Assembly (NCBI GenBank): GCA_029979145.1
Contig: JAPOIC010000048.1
Location: forward strand, 1-11,361
DNA length: 11,361 bases
Origin: Opitutaceae bacterium
Lineage (GTDB): Bacteria; Verrucomicrobiota; Verrucomicrobiia; Opitutales; Opitutaceae
Direction of reading: 5' to 3'
Below are positions 6,725 through 11,361 of the stretch, piece by piece. A program made the position numbers and the translations under genes. Below the pieces are notes generated by a model. It had not been told where the DNA came from, made no database searches, and worked only from the letters and a program-made list of their open reading frames with translations. Each line of letters opens with the position of its first letter. Positions within the stretch are counted from its first letter, which is position 1.

Positions 6725-8485
6725 ATGCGCACCGTTGACGTCTCCGCAGTAAAGAAAGCCTCCCGTCGCTCGGACTCCGACTTGCTGGCCTGGTGGCGCG
6801 AAGCCCGTTTCGGGCTCTTCATCCACTGGGGCCTCTACGCCATCCCGGCCGGTGTCTGGCGCGGCAAACGCGTGCCTTACATCGGCGAGTGGATGATGTT
6901 TCGTGAAAAGATCCCCGTCGCGACCTACGAGAAGATCGCCGCCCGCTTTGACCCCAAGCGCTTCGACGCCAAGGCCTGGGTGAAACTCGCGAAGGACGCC
7001 GGCCAGCGTTACCTCGTCATCACCGCCAAGCACCACGATGGGTTCGCGATGTATGACTCCGCGTCGAACCCCTACAACGTCGTCCAGCGCACGCCCTTCG
7101 CCCGCGATCCGATGCGCGCCCTCGCCCGCGAATGCCGCAAGCAAGGCATTACGTTTTGTTTCTACTACTCGCAGGACCTCGACTGGCACCACCCCGACGG
7201 CGCGTGGAACACCTGGGACTACGATGAGAAAAAGAAGGATCCCGACCGCTACCTGCGCGAAAAGGTTTTGCCGCAACTGCGCGAGCTCCTCACCAACTAC
7301 GGTCCAATCGGCATGATCTGGTTCGACACGCCGATCACGCTGTCCAAGACGCGGAGCGCGCGCATTCGCCGCTTCGTCAAAAAAATCCAGCCGCAATGCC
7401 TCGTGTCGGGCCGCATCGGCCACGGGCTCGGCGACTACAGTCTGCCGCGCGACAATTTCCTCCCGCCCGCCCGGCTCAAGGGCGACTGGGAAACCTGCGC
7501 CACGCTCAACCACACCTGGGGCTTCAAGAAACACGATCACGCGTGGAAGGATCCGCAGACGCTCATCACGACGCTCGTGGATCTTGCCAGCAAAGGCGTG
7601 AACTACCTGCTCAACATCGGGCCCGATGCCAACGGCGTGGTGCCCGCGCCGAGCGCGCGTGCCCTGCGGGCCATCGGCGCCTGGCTCAAGGTCAACGGCG
7701 CCGCGCTCTACGGCTCCTCGCCCAGTCCGTTCCCCTACGAATTCCCCTGGGGCCGCATCACCACCAAGGGCCGCACGCTCTATTTCCATTTCTTCCAGAA
7801 ACCTCCGCGCTCCTTTCAACTGCGCGGCCTCAAAACCGCGGTGAAATCCGTCTCCGCACTCGCCGACGGCAAGACCAAGTTCGCGTTTCAGGAATCCACC
7901 GACGACGCCACCGGCACTCCCGTGCTCACGATTGACTTCAAGGGCTTCAAGGTCACCCGCCCGGTCACCGTCGTCGCGGTGACCCTCAAGGGCGACCCGG
8001 CCGTCGTGCCGGGCACACTGCAGCAACCCGACGACTCCCTCACCCTCATTGGACCGATGGCCCGGGTGGGCAGCGACGCGAAGCAACCCGCCATGCGCAT
8101 GGGTGGCAACGGCCTGACCGAAAACTGGCGCCACCCCGAGGATTGGCTGGAGTGGACCTTCACCGTGCTCACGCCCGGCACCCACGAGGTCACCGTCGTC
8201 ACCACGCACCAACATCTCGAGCCGTGGAGCGGCGGCCACACCCTGAGGCTCACTTGCGGGGATCAATCCCTGCGCCGCATTACCAAGCGCGAACGCATCC
8301 TGCCCGGCCTGCGCTCGGAATACTTCCCGCAGATTGCCACGCGTTTTGGCCGCATGCGTTTCGATCGTCCCGGCACCTACACGCTTCGGCTCCAAGCCAC
8401 GCGCCTCAACCTCAAGAAGTCCGGCAAGACGTATTACTCCGACGGCGGCATGCAGTTCTGCGAAATCCAACTGCGGCCGGTGTAA
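6725..8485 (+). CDS. GH29 alpha-L-fucosidase, apparently cytoplasmic
   Basis: The 586-residue product is a family 29 glycoside hydrolase that removes alpha-linked L-fucose from glycans. Visible hallmarks are ARFGLFIHWGLY (27-38), ITAKHHDGFAMYDS (99-112), the nucleophile region IGMIWFD with Asp201, and GDWETCATLNHTWGF (253-267), a block typical of the WETC-containing GH29 members. LINIGP-type text (LLNIGPDANG, 295-304) ends the barrel near residue 330. A beta-rich domain follows, and residues about 440-586 form a further predicted beta-sandwich, possibly carbohydrate-binding. No signal peptide or lipobox is visible, so imported oligosaccharides would be the substrate. ATG at 6725 is chosen; an in-frame TTG at 6689 would add 12 residues with no gain. 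The acid/base residue is not assigned. It sits 44 bp after the peptidase and 6 bp before sufE. Confidence 0.92.
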   Translation: MRTVDVSAVKKASRRSDSDLLAWWREARFGLFIHWGLYAIPAGVWRGKRVPYIGEWMMFREKIPVATYEKIAARFDPKRFDAKAWVKLAKDAGQRYLVITAKHHDGFAMYDSASNPYNVVQRTPFARDPMRALARECRKQGITFCFYYSQDLDWHHPDGAWNTWDYDEKKKDPDRYLREKVLPQLRELLTNYGPIGMIWFDTPITLSKTRSARIRRFVKKIQPQCLVSGRIGHGLGDYSLPRDNFLPPARLKGDWETCATLNHTWGFKKHDHAWKDPQTLITTLVDLASKGVNYLLNIGPDANGVVPAPSARALRAIGAWLKVNGAALYGSSPSPFPYEFPWGRITTKGRTLYFHFFQKPPRSFQLRGLKTAVKSVSALADGKTKFAFQESTDDATGTPVLTIDFKGFKVTRPVTVVAVTLKGDPAVVPGTLQQPDDSLTLIGPMARVGSDAKQPAMRMGGNGLTENWRHPEDWLEWTFTVLTPGTHEVTVVTTHQHLEPWSGGHTLRLTCGDQSLRRITKRERILPGLRSEYFPQIATRFGRMRFDRPGTYTLRLQATRLNLKKSGKTYYSDGGMQFCEIQLRPV

Positions 8486-8491
8486 ACTGCC

Positions 8492-8893
8492 ATGACCGAC
8501 CGCCAGCGCCAGCTCATCGACGACCTCAACCTCATCGAGGACGCCCAGGAGCGGCTTGCCATCGTGGTTGATCGTGCACGGCACCGCCCGCGACTGCCGG
8601 AAACTCAGCGCACCGACACCCACCGCGTCCCCGGCTGCGTGTCCGCCGTCTGGCTCGTGAGCGAGCGACGCGACGGCCACTGCTTCTTTCAATGCGATGC
8701 CGACGGCCCCCTCGTAAAAGGCCTCGTCGCCCTCGTCTGCGACTACTGCAGCGACACCGCTCCCGCCGATCTGCTCGCCGACGACACCGACCCCCTCGGC
8801 GAACTCGGGCTCCTCGCCAACCTTTCCCCCACTCGCCGCAACGGCCTTGCCTCCGTCCGCGCCGCGATCCGCGAATTCGCCGCCGCGTCATGA
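8492..8893 (+). CDS. sufE: SufE-family sulfur acceptor protein (SufE/CsdE)
   Basis: This 133-residue cytoplasmic protein is close to the 138-147 residues usual for SufE/CsdE. It has the family hallmark RVPGCVSAVWL, in which Cys49 is the expected persulfide-carrying residue, then FQCDADGPLVKGLVALVCDYCSDTAP and the C-terminal SPTRRNGLASV, all standard SufE text. SufE takes sulfur from a cysteine desulfurase (SufS or CsdA) and stimulates it, for iron-sulfur cluster assembly or other sulfur use. No desulfurase or suf gene is in the window, so whether it is a true SufE or a CsdE cannot be settled. It starts 6 bp after the fucosidase stop and its own TGA overlaps the next ATG (ATGA), so it is translated with its neighbours. 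tcdA, a partner of the csd group in E. coli, lies nearby on the opposite strand. Confidence 0.92.
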   Translation: MTDRQRQLIDDLNLIEDAQERLAIVVDRARHRPRLPETQRTDTHRVPGCVSAVWLVSERRDGHCFFQCDADGPLVKGLVALVCDYCSDTAPADLLADDTDPLGELGLLANLSPTRRNGLASVRAAIREFAAAS

Positions 8894-9729
8894 AATTCTA
8901 CGACGCCCACAATCACCTGCAGGACGAGTGGTTGCTGCCGCATCTGGACCGCATTGCCTCGGACCTGGCCAACGCCTGCATCGCCGGCGCCGTCGTCAAC
9001 GGCACCACGCCGGACGACTGGCCCCAGGTATCCGCCCTCGCCACGCGGTTCTCATGGGTGATCCCCAGTTTCGGCGTGCATCCGTGGGATTGCGGCAACC
9101 GACCACCCGATTGGCTCGCCCGGTTGGAATCGCGCCTGGCCGTCGAGCCACGCGCGCACGTCGGTGAAATCGGCCTCGACCGCTGGATGTTGGATCGCGC
9201 CGCGCCCGATGACCCGCGGCTCGCCGGCCTGCGCCGTGCGCCGCTGGCCGAACAAATCGAGGTGTTCACAGCCCAACTCGCGCTCGCCTCCGCCGACAAT
9301 CGCGCAGCATCGATCCATTGCATCGACGCCTGGGGCGCACTGTTTGACACGCTGAAGGACGCAGTCCGGCCGGATCGCGGCTTCCTGCTGCACGCCTACT
9401 CCGGGCCCGCCGAAATGATCAAACCCTTCGCCGCACTCGGCGCCTATTTCTCTTTCAACGGCTCGTATCTCGACTCGAAACGCGAGAACCAGCGCGAGGT
9501 CTTCCGTCATGTCCCCGCCGACCGCCTGTTGGTGGAAACGGACGCGCCCGCCATGCCCCTGCGCAGCTCGTGGCGTCTCTACGACCTGCCGGCCCGACCG
9601 GACACCACAACGGTCAATCACCCGGCCAACATTACTGCGGTCTACGCCGGGCTCGCTCAACTCCTCGGTCAACGCAGTGATCAACTGGCTGCCCAGGTAG
9701 AAGCCAACTTCCACCGGCTATTCCTGTAG
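8890..9729 (+). CDS. TatD-family metal-dependent hydrolase (DNase-like)
   Basis: The 279-residue protein is a TIM-barrel amidohydrolase of the TatD family, whose members are metal-dependent DNases and related phosphoesterases. All metal ligands are visible: His7 and His9 in YDAHNHL, Glu93 in VGEIGLD, His143 in SIHCID, His168 in LLHAYSG and Asp218 in LLVETDAPA. FGVHPWD (61-67) and the late NHPANITAVY motif are also typical. The start is the ATG overlapping the sufE stop as ATGA. The open frame extends upstream to 8692, but that part is sufE in another frame. It is slightly longer than the usual 255-265 residues. It is the last gene of the plus-strand operon, and its TAG stop lies inside the GTAG of the REP-like repeat. 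The paralogue group (TatD, YcfH or YjjV) is undecided, so no symbol is given. Confidence 0.93.
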   Translation: MKFYDAHNHLQDEWLLPHLDRIASDLANACIAGAVVNGTTPDDWPQVSALATRFSWVIPSFGVHPWDCGNRPPDWLARLESRLAVEPRAHVGEIGLDRWMLDRAAPDDPRLAGLRRAPLAEQIEVFTAQLALASADNRAASIHCIDAWGALFDTLKDAVRPDRGFLLHAYSGPAEMIKPFAALGAYFSFNGSYLDSKRENQREVFRHVPADRLLVETDAPAMPLRSSWRLYDLPARPDTTTVNHPANITAVYAGLAQLLGQRSDQLAAQVEANFHRLFL

Positions 9730-9751
9730 GGCGGGGACTCCGATCCCCGCC
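9726..9751 (+). repeat. Left REP-like unit
   Basis: GTAG (9726-9729) is followed by a hairpin with a perfect 8-bp stem, GGCGGGGA (9730-9737) with TCCCCGCC (9744-9751), and loop CTCCGA. The TAG at 9727-9729 ends the TatD-family gene. Confidence 0.8.
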
Positions 9752-9776
9752 TTCGAGCATTTCGTCGTGCCCGTTT

Positions 9777-9802
9777 GGCGGGGATCGGAGTTCCCGCCCT
9801 AC
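9777..9802 (-). repeat. Right REP-like unit
   Basis: On the minus strand GTAG (9802-9799) precedes a hairpin whose stem is GGCGGGAA with TCCCCGCC and whose loop is CTCCGA. It differs from the left unit by one base, which makes one A-C mismatch in its own stem. The TAG at 9801-9799 ends tcdA. Confidence 0.8.
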
Positions 9803-10584
9803 AGCCGGGCAATATGCCGCACCACGTCGCCCGCGGCCGCGAGGCCAAACGCACCGGTGACAAACACCGCGGTGCCGAAGCCGCTTTCACAATCCAGTTG
9901 GAGATTCGTGCCGGGCTCGGGCTCCGTTTGGCAGGTGCCGTCGGCCCAAGGGAAAACCTGCGTCTCACTCGACCACACGCAGCGCACGCCAAAATGCATC
10001 CGCCCTTTCTGATCTCCCGCTGAAAATCCGTGATCACGACGCAGCTTGCGGCGCCCCTGCCGCAGAAGTTCATCGCCCCAGGCGTCGCCTAAATCACCCG
10101 CTCGGACTTGCGTGGCATCGCGCCGTCCGCCCGCGCCTCCGACCGTGAGCACCGGAAAGCCACGCCGCACGGATTCGGCGATGAGCAACGCTTTGTGGCT
10201 CATCGTGTCGATGGCATCGACCACGAAATCAAACTTCCCTGCCAGCAACTGTTCGGCCGAGGCCGCAGTGAAGAACTCTTGCGCGGCGTTTACGCGACAC
10301 CCGGGATTGATGAGCCGCACGCGCTCGGCGAGCACCTCGACCTTGGCCCGGCCCACCTGGCCATCGAGCGCCGGCAGCTGGCGGTTCACATTGGTCACGC
10401 ACACATCGTCGAGGTCGATCAACTTCAGCGCGCCGACGCCACTCCGCGCGAGGCCCTCGACCACCCACGAACCCACGCCACCCACCCCCACAATCGCCAC
10501 ATGGGCGTCGTGCAGCCGCTGCAGGCCGGCGCGGCCGTGGAGCCGCCCGATCCCGCCAAAGCGCGCCAGGTAGTCGTCGTTCAT
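9799..10584 (-). CDS. tcdA: tRNA threonylcarbamoyladenosine dehydratase TcdA (CsdL)
   Basis: The 261-residue protein belongs to the E1/MoeB-like ATP-dependent family and to its TcdA branch (E. coli TcdA has 268 residues). TcdA cyclises N6-threonylcarbamoyladenosine (t6A37) in ANN-decoding tRNAs to cyclic t6A. The N-terminus RFGGIGRLHG, the nucleotide-binding VGVGGVGSWVVEGLARSG (32-49), LIDLDDVCVTNVNRQ, the family phrase FVVDAIDTMSHKALLI and the GGAGGRRDATQV block are all clear, and the C-terminal GTAVFVTGAFGLAAAGDVV matches the usual ending. The ATG at 10584 is the natural start, though no Shine-Dalgarno is seen. It lies 10 nt after the mechanosensitive channel gene, so it is probably read from the same transcript. 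In E. coli, tcdA sits beside csdA-csdE; here a SufE/CsdE-like gene lies just across the convergent repeat. Confidence 0.93.
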   Translation of the reverse strand: MNDDYLARFGGIGRLHGRAGLQRLHDAHVAIVGVGGVGSWVVEGLARSGVGALKLIDLDDVCVTNVNRQLPALDGQVGRAKVEVLAERVRLINPGCRVNAAQEFFTAASAEQLLAGKFDFVVDAIDTMSHKALLIAESVRRGFPVLTVGGAGGRRDATQVRAGDLGDAWGDELLRQGRRKLRRDHGFSAGDQKGRMHFGVRCVWSSETQVFPWADGTCQTEPEPGTNLQLDCESGFGTAVFVTGAFGLAAAGDVVRHIARL

Positions 10585-10594
10585 CGGCGCCGGT

Positions 10595-11361
10595 TTACTC
10601 GTCTTTGGTCGTCTTCAGCCGGCCGAGGGCGGTATGCAGGTCGCGCCCCGAAGGTTGCTGATAGATCCGCAGGTCGAACTGCTCGATGACCGCGGTCAGG
10701 TGGTCAAAAATATCCGCCTGGATCGCCTCGTAAACCGCCCAGCGCGTGTCCTTGGAGAACACATAGATTTCCAGCGGCAGGCCGTGCTCGGTCGGCGCCA
10801 GCTGGCGCACGAGAAAGGTCATGTCCTGATGAATCTGCGGGTGCGCCTTCAGGTAGGCGACGCAGTAGGCGCGGAAGGTGCCGAGATTGGTGATGCGTCG
10901 GCCGTTGCCGAGGATTGTGAGATCGGTGCCCTTCTCCTTGTTGGCTTGGTCGATCTCCTCGCGCTTCTTTTTTAAATACTCCTTCAACAGGTCGAATTTG
11001 CTCCAACGCTCGATCAAGTCCTCGTCGGCAAACCGGATGGATTGCAGGTCGATGTTGAGCGCGCGCTTGATGCGGCGACCGCCCGCCTCCTGCATGCCGC
11101 GCCAGTTTTTGAATGAGCCGGATATCAGGTCGTAGGTTGGGATTGTCGTGATGGTCTTATCCCAATTCTGGACCTTCACCGTGGTCAGCGACACGTCGAT
11201 CACGTCGCCATCCGCCCCGGCCTTCGGCACTTCGATCCAGTCGCCGATGCGCACGAGGTTGTTCACCGAGATCATGATGCCGGCCACAAACCCCAGGATG
11301 GCGTCGCGAAACACGAGCAGCAGGACCGCGGTAAGCGCGCCGAGTCCGGAGAGCAAATAGA
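10595..11361 (-). CDS. ybdG: YbdG-type mechanosensitive ion channel (MscS family), 5' partial
   Basis: About 255 C-terminal residues are present; the gene continues past the right edge, so the N-terminal membrane helices and start are missing. The visible part opens with the pore helix (LLSGLGALTAVLLLVFRDAILGFVAGI), followed by the MscS beta-domain signature IGDWIEVPKAGADGDVIDVS and then VQNWDKTITTIPTYDLISGS. The extended phrase SFKNWRGMQEAGGRRIKRAL and the long cytoplasmic C-terminus match the YbdG/miniconductance branch rather than small MscS. Such inner-membrane channels open on turgor increase to release solutes during osmotic downshock. The TTG at 11356-11354 is an internal Leu, not a start. 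It lies just upstream of tcdA with a 10-nt gap and is likely co-transcribed with it. Confidence 0.9.
   Translation of the reverse strand, partial: YLLSGLGALTAVLLLVFRDAILGFVAGIMISVNNLVRIGDWIEVPKAGADGDVIDVSLTTVKVQNWDKTITTIPTYDLISGSFKNWRGMQEAGGRRIKRALNIDLQSIRFADEDLIERWSKFDLLKEYLKKKREEIDQANKEKGTDLTILGNGRRITNLGTFRAYCVAYLKAHPQIHQDMTFLVRQLAPTEHGLPLEIYVFSKDTRWAVYEAIQADIFDHLTAVIEQFDLRIYQQPSGRDLHTALGRLKTTKDE

Larger units (their letters stand above)
9726..9802. repeat. Inverted pair of GTAG-headed REP-like palindromes (BIME-like)
   Basis: Two 26-bp units face each other across a 25-bp spacer and are reverse complements with a single mismatch (9736 G against 9792 T). Each unit is GTAG followed by a GC-rich hairpin. 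This matches the structure of REP sequences mobilised by REP-associated tyrosine transposases (RAYTs), where a GTAG or similar tetranucleotide precedes an imperfect palindrome. It fills the whole convergent junction between the TatD-family gene and tcdA, and the stop codon of each gene is the TAG of the unit next to it. RNA from either strand could form one long stem or two small hairpins, so it may act as a bidirectional terminator or 3'-end protector. No clear U-tract follows. Copy number elsewhere is not visible, and no RAYT gene is in the window. Confidence 0.85.

Noticed and set aside
6695..8692. Minus-strand open frame of 665 codons across the fucosidase and start of sufE
   Set aside because: It crosses two well-recognised genes on the other strand, has no family motif, and reflects the rarity of stop codons in antisense frames at high GC.

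Overview
The window is a dense, GC-rich bacterial chromosome segment with no RNA genes, insertion sequences, CRISPR arrays or integration sites that I can see. The gene content suggests a Gram-negative bacterium of the Verrucomicrobia, most likely near the Opitutales: a TPR/ExbB/ExbD envelope operon, LemA with a long M48 peptidase, a GH29 fucosidase, a GTAG-headed palindromic repeat and few Shine-Dalgarno sequences. The assignment is inference from style and content, not from a marker gene.

Layout. Positions 1-4018 (minus strand) hold a compact operon read right to left: a secreted 885-residue TPR protein, an ExbB/TolQ-like protein, an ExbD/TolR-like protein overlapping it by 4 nt, and a small membrane-anchored protein that starts at a GTG inside the end of exbD and runs off the left edge. 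A 60-bp divergent spacer follows. Positions 4079-9729 (plus strand) hold lemA, an M48 membrane peptidase with a long C-terminal extension, a GH29 alpha-L-fucosidase without a signal peptide, a SufE-family sulfur acceptor, and a TatD-family metal-dependent hydrolase. Positions 9726-9802 are an inverted pair of REP-like units. Positions 9799-11361 (minus strand) hold tcdA and, upstream of it, the C-terminal part of a YbdG-type mechanosensitive channel that enters from the right edge.

How the genes may work together. The left operon looks like an inner-membrane motor (ExbB/ExbD) with a periplasmic TPR partner and a single-pass membrane protein in the place a TonB/TolA-like transducer would occupy. 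The acidic residues used for proton coupling in E. coli ExbB (Glu176) and ExbD (Asp25) appear to be replaced by Gln and Asn, so this may be a divergent or differently energised member of the family. LemA and M48 peptidase are a recurrent pair linked to membrane protein quality control. SufE-like and TcdA recall the E. coli CsdE/CsdL(TcdA) sulfur/t6A group, although here they lie on converging transcripts.

The most notable structural observation is the repeat at 9726-9802. Each unit is a GTAG tetranucleotide followed by a GC-rich hairpin, the signature of RAYT-mobilised REP sequences, and the TAG within each GTAG is the stop codon of the adjoining convergent gene (tatD on the left, tcdA on the right).
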